A stretch of 64,000 nucleotides of DNA. Origin: Microbacterium luticocti DSM 19459 (GTDB lineage Bacteria; Actinomycetota; Actinomycetes; Actinomycetales; Microbacteriaceae). Both the position numbers and the translations under genes were made by a program. Shown one piece after another: positions 8,840-17,966 of the stretch (positions are counted from its first letter, which is position 1; each line of letters starts with the position of its first letter). The stretch spans positions 1 through 64,000 of the forward strand of contig NZ_AULS01000006.1 in the NCBI RefSeq assembly GCF_000422405.1, written 5' to 3'. Below the pieces are notes generated by a model. That model was given only the letters and a program-made list of their open reading frames with translations, was not told the origin of the DNA and ran no database searches.

Positions 8840-8890
8840 TTGTCTCGCGCTCCCGGGTGTGGTTATAGTACATCAGATGTCTGACGTCAG
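8840..8890 (+). promoter_or_regulatory. Promoter and operator of the sialic acid operon
   Basis: TTGTCT (8840-8845) and TATAGT (8864-8869) are spaced 18 bp. Immediately downstream lies ACATCAGATGT (8870-8880), a perfect 5-1-5 palindrome, followed by CTGACGTCAG (8881-8890), a perfect 10-bp palindrome. Binding there would cover the transcription start. The same core, ACATC-N-GAYGT, recurs at the sialidase promoter (36654-36664). ATG 8928 follows a CTAGGACGG ribosome site. Confidence 0.7.
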
Positions 8891-8927
8891 TCGATATCGT
8901 TCCCCATCCCACCTAGGACGGAAAAAC

Positions 8928-10526
8928 ATGTTCCAGCTCATGAACCGACGGCGCAGAGCAGCGCGCGTCAGCGCGGTCGCCGCCGGCGTTCTCGCCGCGG
9001 CCCTCGCCTTCACCGGGTGCTCCGGGTCGAGCACACCGACCGACACCAAGGCCGCCAGCGGCGACATCGACCCGAATGCCACGATCGAGGCGGGCATCTC
9101 GTACTCGCTCGGCGGCAGCTTCGACCCGATCCTCGCCTCGGGCGCGGTCACGGTCGCGGCGAACTGGCACATCTTCGAGGGCCTGCTCGACCTCGACCCG
9201 GTCACGCACAAGCCCGTCCTGGGTCTGGCCGCCGAGATGCCCAAGAAGGTCGACGACACCACCTACGAGGTCACGCTCCGCAAGGACGCGAAGTTCTCCA
9301 CCGGCGACCCGGTGACCGTCGACGACGTGATCTACAGCATCGACCGCACGATGGATGCCGACAAGTCGGGCTTCTTCGCCAGCTTCGTCTCGTTCATCGA
9401 CAAGGCCGAGAAGGTCGACGATTCGACCGTCAAGATCACCACCAAGTACCCGTTCTCGCTGTTCAACGAGCGTCTGGCCGTCGTCAAGGTGGTGCCGAAG
9501 GCGCTCGTCGAGAAGAACGCCGAGGACTTCGGGGCGCACCCGGTGGGCTCCGGCCCGTACACGCTCGAGTCCGCCGTGCCCGACGACTCGCTGGTGTTCA
9601 AGAAGAACCCGAACTACAACGGCACCCGCCCGGCCAAGGCCGCCGGCATGAAGTGGGACCTGCTGTCCGACCCGGCCGCCCGCGTGACCGCGATGCAGTC
9701 CGGCACCATCCAGGCGATGGAGGACGTGCCCTACATCGACATCGACACGCTCAAGAACAGCGGCGTCGACGTGAAGAGCGAGCAGTCGTTCGGTCTGCTG
9801 TTCATGATGTTCAACCAGGCCGTCAAGCCGTTCGATGACGTCCGGGTGCGTCAGGCGTTCTTCTACGCGCTCGACATGGACAAGATCATCAAGACCGGCA
9901 TGCTCGGCAACGCCACCGCGGCCACCTCGTTCCTGCCCAAGAACAACCCGGGCTACCACGAGGCATCCACCGTCTACACCTACGACCCGCAGAAGGCCAA
10001 GGACCTGCTGAAGGCCGCCGGCGTGAACGACCTGTCGATCACGCTGCTGACCACCGACACCGGCTGGGTCAAAGAGGTCGCCCCGCTGGTCAAGGAGTCG
10101 CTGGACGCCGTCGGCATCAAGACCAAGCTCGACATCGGCCAGTCGCCCGCGCAGTACCAGAAGGTCGACTCGGGTGACTACCAGGTGCTGCTGGCCCCCG
10201 GTGACCCCTCGGTGTTCGGCAACGACCCCGACCTGCTGATGAACTGGTGGTTCGGTGACAACGTGTGGCCCACCACCCGCATGCACTGGGCCGACTCGCC
10301 CGAGTACAAGCAGCTCACCGATCTGCTCAACGCCGCTCAGCGTCAGTCCGGCGACGAGCAGCAGGCCACGTGGAACAAGGCGTACGATCTGATCGCCGAG
10401 CAGGTGCCGATGTACCCGCTGTTCCACCGCAAGCTGCCCACCGCCTGGAACAGCCAGAAGCTCGTCGGCTTCGAGCCGGTGAACACCACCGGTCTGTCGT
10501 TCCTCGACGTGGGCGTCGCGAAGTAG
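8928..10526 (+). CDS. ABC transporter substrate-binding lipoprotein (family 5), probable sialic acid binding
   Basis: 532 aa. An Arg-rich n-region and hydrophobic core end in a lipobox with Cys31 (FTGC), so it is lipid-anchored outside the membrane. The body is a family 5 (dipeptide/oligopeptide type) binding protein: YSLGGSFDPI, YEVTLRKDAKFSTGDPVTVDDV, VGSGPYTLES, VRQAFFYALDMDKI. Family 5 systems that carry Neu5Ac are known (SatABCD of Haemophilus ducreyi, the sia genes of corynebacteria), and the nanAKE genes downstream argue for the same ligand here. A strong hairpin follows the stop, which may raise its transcript level over the membrane subunits. Confidence 0.9.
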   Translation: MFQLMNRRRRAARVSAVAAGVLAAALAFTGCSGSSTPTDTKAASGDIDPNATIEAGISYSLGGSFDPILASGAVTVAANWHIFEGLLDLDPVTHKPVLGLAAEMPKKVDDTTYEVTLRKDAKFSTGDPVTVDDVIYSIDRTMDADKSGFFASFVSFIDKAEKVDDSTVKITTKYPFSLFNERLAVVKVVPKALVEKNAEDFGAHPVGSGPYTLESAVPDDSLVFKKNPNYNGTRPAKAAGMKWDLLSDPAARVTAMQSGTIQAMEDVPYIDIDTLKNSGVDVKSEQSFGLLFMMFNQAVKPFDDVRVRQAFFYALDMDKIIKTGMLGNATAATSFLPKNNPGYHEASTVYTYDPQKAKDLLKAAGVNDLSITLLTTDTGWVKEVAPLVKESLDAVGIKTKLDIGQSPAQYQKVDSGDYQVLLAPGDPSVFGNDPDLLMNWWFGDNVWPTTRMHWADSPEYKQLTDLLNAAQRQSGDEQQATWNKAYDLIAEQVPMYPLFHRKLPTAWNSQKLVGFEPVNTTGLSFLDVGVAK

Positions 10527-10534
10527 CAGATCGA

Positions 10535-10567
10535 CCGCCGGGACGGGACCCGAACCCGTCCCGGCGG
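10535..10567 (+). terminator. Intercistronic stem-loop after the binding-protein gene
   Basis: A perfect 13-bp stem CCGCCGGGACGGG / CCCGTCCCGGCGG with a 7-nt loop, and no U-tract. Located between the binding protein and permease genes, it most likely stabilises the upstream mRNA or terminates part of the transcripts, as in many ABC operons. Confidence 0.7.
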
Positions 10568-10616
10568 TTCCTCCCGCGCATCGCCGCGCGGACATCCCCC
10601 CAAGGAAGGAGGAGCG

Positions 10617-11573
10617 GTGTCGAACACGCTCCGCCTCATCGGCCGCAGACTGCTGCAACTGCCGGTGATGATCCTGGGCATCACATTCCTCGTCTTCTTC
10701 GTGATGTCCTTCTCGAACGTCGATCCGGCCCGGATCGCGCTCGGTGAGAACGCCGACCGCGCCGAACTGGAGGCCTGGCGCGACCAGCGCGGCCTCAACG
10801 ACCCCCTGCTCGTGCAGTACTTCCGCTTTCTGGTGGGCCTGATCCACGGCGACCTGGGCACCTACTCGGCCCGCCAGCTGCCGGTCAACGACGCCATCGC
10901 GCACGCGTTCCCGATCACCATGCAGCTCACCCTGCTGGGCCTTGTCATCGCCGTGATCGGTGCCGTCGTGCTCGGCGTGGTCGCCGCCTTGTACCGCGAC
11001 CGCTGGCCCGACCAGATCATCCGCATCGTCTCCATGGCATCGCTGTCGATGCCCTCGTTCTGGCTGGCGGTGCTGCTCATCCAGCTGTTCACGCTGCAAC
11101 TGCACCTCGTCCCCGCATCCGGGCCGCTGCCGCATTTGACCGACGACCCCGCCGGCTGGTTCAACCGGATGCTGCTGCCGGCGATCGCGCTCGCGGTGCC
11201 GGTGATCGGCCAGCTCAGCCGGGTCGTGCGCACCGCGATGGTCGAAGAACTCGACCGCGACTACGTGCGCACCGCGATCGGCGCCGGCATCCCGCGCCGG
11301 GTGGTCGTCTCGCGCAACGTGCTGCGCAACGCCCTGATCACCCCGGTCACCGTGCTCGGCCTGCGGGTCGGGTACCTGCTCGGCGGCGCCATCGTCATCG
11401 AGGTCATCTTCGCCCTGCCCGGCATGGGCATGACGATCTTCCAGGGCGTCACCGCCAACGAACCGAATCTCGTGCAGGGCGTGACCCTCGTGGTCGCGCT
11501 GGCCTTCGTCGTGGTCAACATCATCGTCGACCTGCTGTACGTGCTCATCAATCCGCGGATCAGGTCGGTGTGA
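10617..11573 (+). CDS. ABC transporter permease, DppB type
   Basis: 318 aa, six transmembrane helices. The N-terminus LIGRRLLQLPVMILGITFLVFF and the EAA-loop region ELDRDYVRTAIGAGIPRRVVVSRNVLRNALI are standard for the first permease of peptide/sialate-type importers. GTG 10617 has a strong AAGGAGGAG. The gene ends 1 bp before the fused permease-ATPase gene. Confidence 0.92.
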   Translation: MSNTLRLIGRRLLQLPVMILGITFLVFFVMSFSNVDPARIALGENADRAELEAWRDQRGLNDPLLVQYFRFLVGLIHGDLGTYSARQLPVNDAIAHAFPITMQLTLLGLVIAVIGAVVLGVVAALYRDRWPDQIIRIVSMASLSMPSFWLAVLLIQLFTLQLHLVPASGPLPHLTDDPAGWFNRMLLPAIALAVPVIGQLSRVVRTAMVEELDRDYVRTAIGAGIPRRVVVSRNVLRNALITPVTVLGLRVGYLLGGAIVIEVIFALPGMGMTIFQGVTANEPNLVQGVTLVVALAFVVVNIIVDLLYVLINPRIRSV

Positions 11574-11574
11574 C

Positions 11575-13647
11575 ATGCGACGCAAACTGACTCAGAAGCT
11601 CTCCACGCCGGGCCTGCGCCTGGGCGCGCTGCCGGCATCCGCGTGGATCCCGCTCGCGTTCATCGTGATCGTGGCGCTGGTCGCGATCTTCGCGCCGCTG
11701 GTGGCCCCGTACGACCCGTTGCAGTCCGGTCCGCCGGTGCAGGCCCCGAGCGGCGAGCACCTGTTCGGCACCGACCGGCAGGGCCGTGACATCCTCTCGC
11801 GCCTGATGTTCGGTGCCCGCTACTCGCTGATCATCGGTCTGGGGGCGACCGCGGCCGCACTGGTGGTCGCAGCCCTGTTGGGTGCGATCGCCGCCACGGC
11901 GCCGAACTGGCTCAGCGAGACGATCATGCGCATCCTCGACATCGTCATGTCGTTCCCCGGGATCGCGCTGGCTGCCGTGTTCATCGCGGTGTTCGGCCAG
12001 TCGCTGCCGGTGTTGGTGCTGACCATCGCGTTCCTGTACACGCCACAGCTGACCCGCGTGGTCAGGGCGAACATCCTCGACCAGTACGGCGAGGACTACG
12101 TGTCGGCGGTCAAGGTGATGGGTGCGGGCACCTGGCGCATCATCACCAAGCACGTGGTGCGCAACTGCATGGCGCCGGTGCTCGTGTTCGCCACCATCCT
12201 CGTCGCCGACGCGATCGTGTTCGAGGCGTCGCTGTCGTTCCTGCAGGCCGGCGTGCCCGCCCCCGAGCCCAGCTGGGGCAACGTGATCGCCGACGGGCGC
12301 AACCTGGTCATGGCCGGTGCCTGGTGGGCCACGTTCTTCCCGGGCCTGCTCATCCTGGTGACGGTGCTGTGCCTGAACATCTTCGCCGAGGGTCTGACGG
12401 ATGCCATGATCTCGCCGCGTGCGCGCAAGCTCACGCAGGATGCCTCCGCGGCCGACGAGGCCACCCACGACCTCGAGGCCGCGCAGGCGCCCCTGGTCGC
12501 GGGCGCCACGGGCGAGCAGGTGGCCGCCGGGGTCGACGAGCTCGCCACCGTGGACGCGGCGGCGGTGCCCGACGTGACGGCGGCGGTGCCGGTGTCGGTG
12601 CCGGTGGTGCCGCTGGAAGAGCGCCTGGCGCAGCTGCGCGAGCGCGAACTGAGCCGCCGCGACCGGCTGGTCTACACCGGCGACGACGCCCCGCTGCTGC
12701 AGGTCGAGAACCTGTGCATCTCGTTCCCGCGGCACGGCACCGTCGACGTGGTCGACCACGTCACCTTCGACGTGCGCCCGGGCGAGACGATGGCGCTGGT
12801 CGGCGAGTCCGGCTGCGGCAAGTCGATCACCTCCCTGGCGGTGATGGGCCTGCTCGACGCGAAGGCGAACGTGCGCGGCCGCATCCTGTTCGACGGGCAG
12901 GACCTGCTGACCATGTCGTCCCGGCAGCGCAACGCGCTGCGCGGCCACGACATTGCGATGATCTACCAGGACGCGCTCAGCTCGCTGAACCCGGCCATGA
13001 AGATCAAGGCGCAGATGAAGCAGCTCACCTCGCGCGGCGGCACCCGCAGCGCCGAAGAACTGCTCGACCTGGTGGGCCTGGACCCGCAGCGCACCCTGGC
13101 CTCGTACCCGCACGAGCTTTCGGGCGGGCAGCGGCAGCGCGTGCTGATCGCCATGGCGTTGACCCGCGACCCGCGCCTGGTGATCGCCGACGAGCCGACC
13201 ACGGCGCTGGATGTCACCGTGCAGAAGCAGGTGATCGAACTGCTCGGACGGCTGCAGCAGGAGCTGGGCTTCGCCATGCTGTTCATCTCGCACGACCTTG
13301 CGCTGGTCGCCGAGCTCGCCCACCGCATCACCGTGATGTACGCGGGTCAGGTGGTCGAGCAGGCGCCCACGGCCGAGCTGCTCACGCAGCCGGTGCACGA
13401 GTACACCCGTGGCCTGCTGGGCGCGGTGCTCTCGATCGAGTCCGGTTCGGCCCGGCTGCACCAGGTGCCCGGGGTGGTGCCGTCACCGGCGGACTTCCCG
13501 CCCGGCGACCGGTTCGCGCCGCGGTCGTCGGACCCGGCGCGCAACGCCGGGGTCACGCCGGTGCGCCGACGCATCGACGGAACCGACCACTACTACGCGG
13601 GGCATCCCGACGACGCCCCCGTCGAACCATTGGGGGCCAGGCGATGA
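11575..13647 (+). CDS. Fused ABC permease (DppC type) and ATP-binding subunit (DppD type)
   Basis: 690 aa combining two normally separate subunits. Residues about 1-285 form a DppC-type permease (FGTDRQGRDILSRLMFGARYSL; EAA loop GEDYVSAVKVMGAGTWRIITKHVVRN). Residues about 290-365 are an Ala/Val-rich linker. Residues about 375-650 are the ATPase with Walker A GESGCGKS (410-417), signature LSGGQ (515-519) and Walker B VIADEPT (Asp539, Glu540), then an oligopeptide-type C-terminal extension. Such fusions occur in actinobacteria. It overlaps the next gene by ATGA. Confidence 0.93.
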   Translation: MRRKLTQKLSTPGLRLGALPASAWIPLAFIVIVALVAIFAPLVAPYDPLQSGPPVQAPSGEHLFGTDRQGRDILSRLMFGARYSLIIGLGATAAALVVAALLGAIAATAPNWLSETIMRILDIVMSFPGIALAAVFIAVFGQSLPVLVLTIAFLYTPQLTRVVRANILDQYGEDYVSAVKVMGAGTWRIITKHVVRNCMAPVLVFATILVADAIVFEASLSFLQAGVPAPEPSWGNVIADGRNLVMAGAWWATFFPGLLILVTVLCLNIFAEGLTDAMISPRARKLTQDASAADEATHDLEAAQAPLVAGATGEQVAAGVDELATVDAAAVPDVTAAVPVSVPVVPLEERLAQLRERELSRRDRLVYTGDDAPLLQVENLCISFPRHGTVDVVDHVTFDVRPGETMALVGESGCGKSITSLAVMGLLDAKANVRGRILFDGQDLLTMSSRQRNALRGHDIAMIYQDALSSLNPAMKIKAQMKQLTSRGGTRSAEELLDLVGLDPQRTLASYPHELSGGQRQRVLIAMALTRDPRLVIADEPTTALDVTVQKQVIELLGRLQQELGFAMLFISHDLALVAELAHRITVMYAGQVVEQAPTAELLTQPVHEYTRGLLGAVLSIESGSARLHQVPGVVPSPADFPPGDRFAPRSSDPARNAGVTPVRRRIDGTDHYYAGHPDDAPVEPLGARR

Positions 13648-14450
13648 GCGACGTCGTCATCGAACTGCGCGACGTGCACGTGCGCTACAAGGCACGCACC
13701 TCGACGCTGTTCCACCGCCGGTACTTCGACGCCCTCGACGGCGTGAGCCTGCAGGTGCGGCGAGGACGCACCCTGGGCATCGTGGGAGAGTCCGGATCGG
13801 GCAAGTCCACCACCGCGAAGGTGCTCGTCGGCCTCGAGAAGCCCACCAGCGGCCAGGTGGTGTTCGCCGGCGACGAGGTGCGCTCGTTCACCCGGTCGGT
13901 ACGCCGCCGCATCGGCCGCATCCTCTCGGTCGTGTTCCAAGACCCGGCCACCGCGTTGAACGCGCGGATGACCGTGCACGACACCCTGCTCGACCCGATG
14001 CAGGTGCACCGGATCGGTTCACACGCCCAGCGCGAGGCCAAGATCCGTGAGCTCATCGGGCTTGTCGGCCTGCCCTCGTCGGTGCTGGATGCTCTGCCCG
14101 GGCAGCTCAGCGGCGGGCAGCGGCAGCGCGTGGCGATCGCCCGCGCGCTGGCGCTGGACCCCGAGGTGATCGTCGCCGACGAGCCCACCAGCGCCTTGGA
14201 CGTGTCGGTGCGGGCGCAGATCCTGAACCTGCTGACCGACCTGAAGAACGAGCTCGGCCTGGGCATGGTGTTCATCTCGCACGACATCCAGACCGTGCGG
14301 TACCTGTCCGACGAGATCGCCGTCATGAACGCCGGCCGCATCGTCGAGCGCGGCGAGGCCGCCGCGGTCTTCGACAACCCCACCGACGAGTACACGCGCA
14401 GCCTGCTGGGCGCCGCCCCGTCGCTGCTGCACCCGCACCTGGTGGCCTGA
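13644..14450 (+). CDS. ABC transporter ATP-binding protein, DppF type
   Basis: 268 aa. Walker A GESGSGKS (48-55), signature LSGGQRQRVAIARAL, Walker B VIVADEPTSALD, switch His in FISHDIQTVRYLSDEIAVM. It completes a heterodimeric ATPase with the fused gene upstream. Start ATG 13644 overlaps the previous stop by four bases, implying translational coupling. It is slightly short, lacking part of the usual C-terminal zinc/oligopeptide tail. Confidence 0.92.
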   Translation: MSDVVIELRDVHVRYKARTSTLFHRRYFDALDGVSLQVRRGRTLGIVGESGSGKSTTAKVLVGLEKPTSGQVVFAGDEVRSFTRSVRRRIGRILSVVFQDPATALNARMTVHDTLLDPMQVHRIGSHAQREAKIRELIGLVGLPSSVLDALPGQLSGGQRQRVAIARALALDPEVIVADEPTSALDVSVRAQILNLLTDLKNELGLGMVFISHDIQTVRYLSDEIAVMNAGRIVERGEAAAVFDNPTDEYTRSLLGAAPSLLHPHLVA

Positions 14451-14537
14451 CCCCGACACCCGCCCACACCCACACCACGGCCCACCCGGCCACACGGCTG
14501 GCCCGGCCGCCGCAAGACACACGGAAGAACGAACGAC

Positions 14538-15470
14538 ATGACCGCATCCACCCCCGCACTGTTCACCGGCGTCGTCCCGCCCGTGGCCACCCCGCTGCTG
14601 CCCGGCGGCGAGGTCGACACCGCATCGCTGCGCCGCCTGGTCGACCACCTGATCGCCTCGGGGGTCGACGGCCTGTTCGCGCTGGGCTCGACCGGTGAGA
14701 CCGCCTACTTCACCAACGCGCAGCGGGTGCAGATCCTCACCACGATCGTGGATGCCGCCGCCGGCCGGGTGCCGGTCATCGCGGGGGCGATCGAGTTGAC
14801 CGCCGGTCGGGTGATCGAGTGCGCACGGCAGCTGGTGGATGCCGGTGCCGACGCGATCGTCACCACCGGGCCGCTCTACACCATCAACTCGCGCGACGAG
14901 GTCGCCGACCACTTCCGCACGATCGCCGCCGCGCTGCCGGTGCCGCTGTGGGCCTACGACGTGCCGGTGCGCGTGCACTCCAAGCTGCCGCTCGAGATGG
15001 TGATCGAGCTCGGCCGCGAAGGCGTCATCTCGGGCATCAAGGACTCCTCGGGCGATGACGTCGGGTTCCGCCGGCTGATCGCCGCCAACCAGGCCGCCGG
15101 GCACCCGCTGCAGGTGTTCACCGGGCACGAGGTCGTCGTCGACGCCATGCTGCTGGCCGGCGCCGACGGCGTGGTGCCGGGCCTGGCCAACGTCGAGGCC
15201 GCCGGGTATGTGCGGCTGTGGCAGGCCGCGCAGCGCGGCGACTGGGAGACCGCGCGCACCGAGCAGGAGCGCATCAACCGGCTGTTCGAGATCGTGTTCC
15301 AGCCGCACGGCCGCTCGGGCGATGCGGCGGGGGTCGGCGCGTTCAAAACGGCGATGGCCGAACTCGGCCTCATCGACCACGCGGTGCTGGCCGCCCCCGT
15401 GCAGCCGCTGGACGCGGCCACCGTCGCCAAGGTGCGCACCATCCTGCGCGACCTCGAGCTCGTCGCCTGA
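14538..15470 (+). CDS. nanA: DapA/NanA-family lyase, probable N-acetylneuraminate lyase
   Basis: 310 aa class I aldolase barrel. The carboxylate-binding GSTGE lies at 50-54, the catalytic Tyr140 in WAYDVPVR and the Schiff-base Lys168 in GIKDSS. The family includes dihydrodipicolinate synthase, KDG aldolase and sialate lyase; motif reading alone does not separate them, and YDVP departs from the common YNIP. The operon (transporter before, NanK and NanE after) makes cleavage of Neu5Ac to ManNAc and pyruvate the best call. The 87-bp gap upstream holds no clear promoter. Confidence 0.82.
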   Translation: MTASTPALFTGVVPPVATPLLPGGEVDTASLRRLVDHLIASGVDGLFALGSTGETAYFTNAQRVQILTTIVDAAAGRVPVIAGAIELTAGRVIECARQLVDAGADAIVTTGPLYTINSRDEVADHFRTIAAALPVPLWAYDVPVRVHSKLPLEMVIELGREGVISGIKDSSGDDVGFRRLIAANQAAGHPLQVFTGHEVVVDAMLLAGADGVVPGLANVEAAGYVRLWQAAQRGDWETARTEQERINRLFEIVFQPHGRSGDAAGVGAFKTAMAELGLIDHAVLAAPVQPLDAATVAKVRTILRDLELVA

Positions 15471-15479
15471 GGGGGGCCG

Positions 15480-16460
15480 GTGTCCACTGATCCGGATGCC
15501 ACGCCCCGGCCGGTCGCGTCGGAGCCCGGGGTGGTCGTCGCCGTCGACATCGGCGGCACCAAGACGGCGGTCGCGCTGGTCGACCGGTCGGGTCGGATCG
15601 TCGCCCGCGACGAGGCGTCGACGCCGGGGCAGGACGGCCCCGACGCGATCCTCGGCACCGTGCTGCGCCTGGCGCACGCGCTGATCGCCGCCGCGCCGGG
15701 GCCGGTGCGCGGGGTCGGCGTGGGCACCGCGGGGGTCGTCGACACCACGACCGGCCGCATCGTGTCGTCCACCGACACCCTCGCCGGCTGGCCCGGCACC
15801 GACGTGGCCGGGGCGCTGCGCGCCGGCCTGACCGCGGCGATCGGCCCGGTGCCGGTGCACGTGCAGAACGATGTCGACGCGTTCGCGGCGGGCGAGGTGC
15901 GGTACGGCGCTGCGACCGGATGCCGCAGCGCACTCGTGCTGGCCGTCGGCACCGGTGTCGGCGCGGCGGTCGTGCTCGACGGGCACGTGCGACGCGGCGC
16001 GCACCATGTCGCCGGCGAGATCGCGCACGCGCCCGTCGCCGGCGCCGACCACCTGCGCTGCCCGTGCGGACGGTACGGCCACCTCGAAGCGATCGGATCG
16101 GGCGTGGGCCTGCACCGGCACTTCGCATCGCTGGGCGGGTCGGCGGGCGACGGCCGCGAGGTCGCGCAGCGCGCGGCATCCGGCGACCCGCTGGCCGTGC
16201 GCGCCGTGACCGACTCGGGCGCGGCCGTCGGCCGGGCCATCGCGGCCGCGGTGACCGTGCTCGACCCGGAGTGCGTGGTCGTGTCGGGAAGTGTGGCCGT
16301 GGCCGGCTCGCTGTGGTGGGATGCGATGGATGCCGCGATGCGGGCGCAGCTGGTCGACGTGCTGCACGATCTGCCGCTGCGACCGGGTTCGCTGGGTGCG
16401 GATGCGCCGCTGCAGGGGGCCGCGGCATCCGTCTGGGACTGTGTGGAGGAGGACGCGTGA
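15480..16460 (+). CDS. nanK: ROK-family kinase, probable N-acetylmannosamine kinase
   Basis: 326 aa. The N-terminal phosphate loop DIGGTK is at 23-28, the catalytic base is in QND (Asp131), the ATP loop is GTGVG (157-161), and the zinc site is His183 (GEIAH) plus CPCGRYGHLE (194-203), with His201 where many ROK proteins have a third Cys. It would phosphorylate ManNAc at C6. There is no HTH, so it is the enzyme rather than the repressor branch of ROK. GTG 15480 follows GAGGGGGG; its stop overlaps the nanE start. Confidence 0.85.
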   Translation: MSTDPDATPRPVASEPGVVVAVDIGGTKTAVALVDRSGRIVARDEASTPGQDGPDAILGTVLRLAHALIAAAPGPVRGVGVGTAGVVDTTTGRIVSSTDTLAGWPGTDVAGALRAGLTAAIGPVPVHVQNDVDAFAAGEVRYGAATGCRSALVLAVGTGVGAAVVLDGHVRRGAHHVAGEIAHAPVAGADHLRCPCGRYGHLEAIGSGVGLHRHFASLGGSAGDGREVAQRAASGDPLAVRAVTDSGAAVGRAIAAAVTVLDPECVVVSGSVAVAGSLWWDAMDAAMRAQLVDVLHDLPLRPGSLGADAPLQGAAASVWDCVEEDA

Positions 16461-17146
16461 GGTTCACGCGGGAAGAGATCATCGCGCGGCTGCGCGGCGG
16501 GCTGATCGTGTCGTGCCAGGCGTACCCGGGCGAACCGATGCGCGACCCGCGCACGATGGCGCAGATCGCCCGGGCCGCCGTGATCGGCGGAGCCGCCGGC
16601 ATCCGGTTGCAGGGCATCGCCGACATCCGCGAGGCCGCAGACCTCGACGTGCCCGTGATCGGGCTGTGGAAGGACGGCCACGACGGCGTGTTCATCACCC
16701 CGACGCTCGGACACGCCCGCGCCGTCGCCGAGGCCGGCGCCGACATCGTCGCCCTCGACGGCACACGCCGCCCGCGGCCGGACGGGCTGAGCCTCGCCGA
16801 GACGATCGCCGGGCTGCGCGCCGACCACGACGTGCTGGTGATGGCCGACTGCGGATCGCTCGCCGACGCGCGCGAAGCCGAGCGGGCCGGCGCCGACATC
16901 CTCGGCACCACCCTGTCGGGCTACACCGGCGAGCGCGAGAAGACCGCCGGCCCCGACCTGGAGCTGATCGGACAGATCGCCGCGGTGTGCCATGCGCCGA
17001 TCGTCGCCGAGGGGCGCATCCATTCGCCGGCGGATGCCGCGGCCGCGCTGTCGGCGGGGGCGATGGCCGTGTGCGTGGGGACCGCCATCACCCACCCGAC
17101 CACCATCACCGGGTGGTTCGTCGACGCTGTGCGCGCCGAGCGCTGA
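16457..17146 (+). CDS. nanE: N-acetylmannosamine-6-phosphate 2-epimerase
   Basis: 229 aa TIM barrel with the NanE signature LIVSCQAYPGEPMRDP at the N-terminus, the catalytic Lys72 in GLWKDG, Asp131 in ADCG and Glu185 in VAEGRIHSP. It converts ManNAc-6-P to GlcNAc-6-P, feeding amino sugar catabolism. GTG 16457 overlaps the nanK stop (GTGA). It is the last gene of the operon; nagA and nagB must be elsewhere. Confidence 0.93.
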   Translation: MRFTREEIIARLRGGLIVSCQAYPGEPMRDPRTMAQIARAAVIGGAAGIRLQGIADIREAADLDVPVIGLWKDGHDGVFITPTLGHARAVAEAGADIVALDGTRRPRPDGLSLAETIAGLRADHDVLVMADCGSLADAREAERAGADILGTTLSGYTGEREKTAGPDLELIGQIAAVCHAPIVAEGRIHSPADAAAALSAGAMAVCVGTAITHPTTITGWFVDAVRAER

Positions 17147-17158
17147 CGCCGCGGGCGC

Positions 17159-17866
17159 TCACTCCAGCTCGTTCTCGCGGAACAGCTGCACGTCGCGCAC
17201 GCCGTCGATGGCGCTGAGCTCGGCGACGATCCGCTGCGGGTCGCGCGCGCCTTCGAGTTCGAGCGTGACCGACACGGTGTCGCCGGTGTGCTCGCCGCGT
17301 TGCTCGGCGCGCTGCACCGACCAGCCATCGCCGGTCACCGTCGCCAGAACCCGGCGCAGCAGACCGCGACCGTCGTCGTAGACGACCTTCACCTGGATCT
17401 GTGCGTCGGCGCCGCCCGGCAGGTGCCGGCCGAGCAGCTGGAAGCCGAATGTGATCACGAAGTGCAGCACCGTCACCGCGACCGCCAGCACCCACAGTCC
17501 GGCGCCGGCGGCCATGCCGATCGCCGCAGTCTCCCACACCGATGCCGCCGTGGTCAGGCCGCGCACGGCACCGCGCCGGGTGAGGATGAGCCCCGCCCCC
17601 AGAAAGCCGATGCCGCTGACCACCTGTGCCGCGACCCGGGACGGGTCGAGCGTCACGTGCTCGCCCAGCACGTCGCCGAACCCGTACTTGCTCACCAGCA
17701 CGAACAGCGCCGCCGAGGTGCCGACGATCGCCTGGGTGCGCAGGCCCGCGCTGTGCCGGCGCAGCTGCCGTTCCAGTCCGACCAGCGCGCTGAGCGCGAA
17801 CGCCAGCACCAGCTCGCCGACCTGCAGCCAGCCCTGACCGGCGAACACGCTCATCGATTGCGGCAT
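17159..17866 (-). CDS. MgtC/SapB-family membrane protein
   Basis: 235 aa. The N-terminal MgtC domain has four or five helices with GLERQLRRHSAGLRTQAIVGTSAALFVLVS and GIGFLGAGLIL, and the C-terminal soluble domain (about 155-235) is ACT-like. MgtC proteins regulate membrane ATPases and adaptation to low magnesium; the role here is unknown. TAGGTT seven nucleotides before ATG 17866 fits a leaderless start. It ends 12 bp from convergent nanE. Confidence 0.88.
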   Translation of the reverse strand: MPQSMSVFAGQGWLQVGELVLAFALSALVGLERQLRRHSAGLRTQAIVGTSAALFVLVSKYGFGDVLGEHVTLDPSRVAAQVVSGIGFLGAGLILTRRGAVRGLTTAASVWETAAIGMAAGAGLWVLAVAVTVLHFVITFGFQLLGRHLPGGADAQIQVKVVYDDGRGLLRRVLATVTGDGWSVQRAEQRGEHTGDTVSVTLELEGARDPQRIVAELSAIDGVRDVQLFRENELE

Positions 17867-17966
17867 ACCCAGGAACCTACGCCGGAACTCCCGGCCGTGC
17901 GAGAATCGCCGGCCACCGCCGCTGCGCCGCCGGCCACCGCCGGCTGCGCCGCGGGCGCCGCTCGAA

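Noticed and set aside
8684..8912. N-terminal extension of the GntR regulator with (TTRPxxPGHND) repeats
   Set aside because: The extension is a translation of the tandem repeat and of the promoter region; ATG 8672 has a good ribosome site and gives a normal FadR-length protein.
14451..14537. Internal promoter or terminator between the ABC ATPase and nanA
   Set aside because: The 87-bp gap is C-rich with CCCACAC/CCGGCC runs but has no credible -10/-35 or stable stem-loop.
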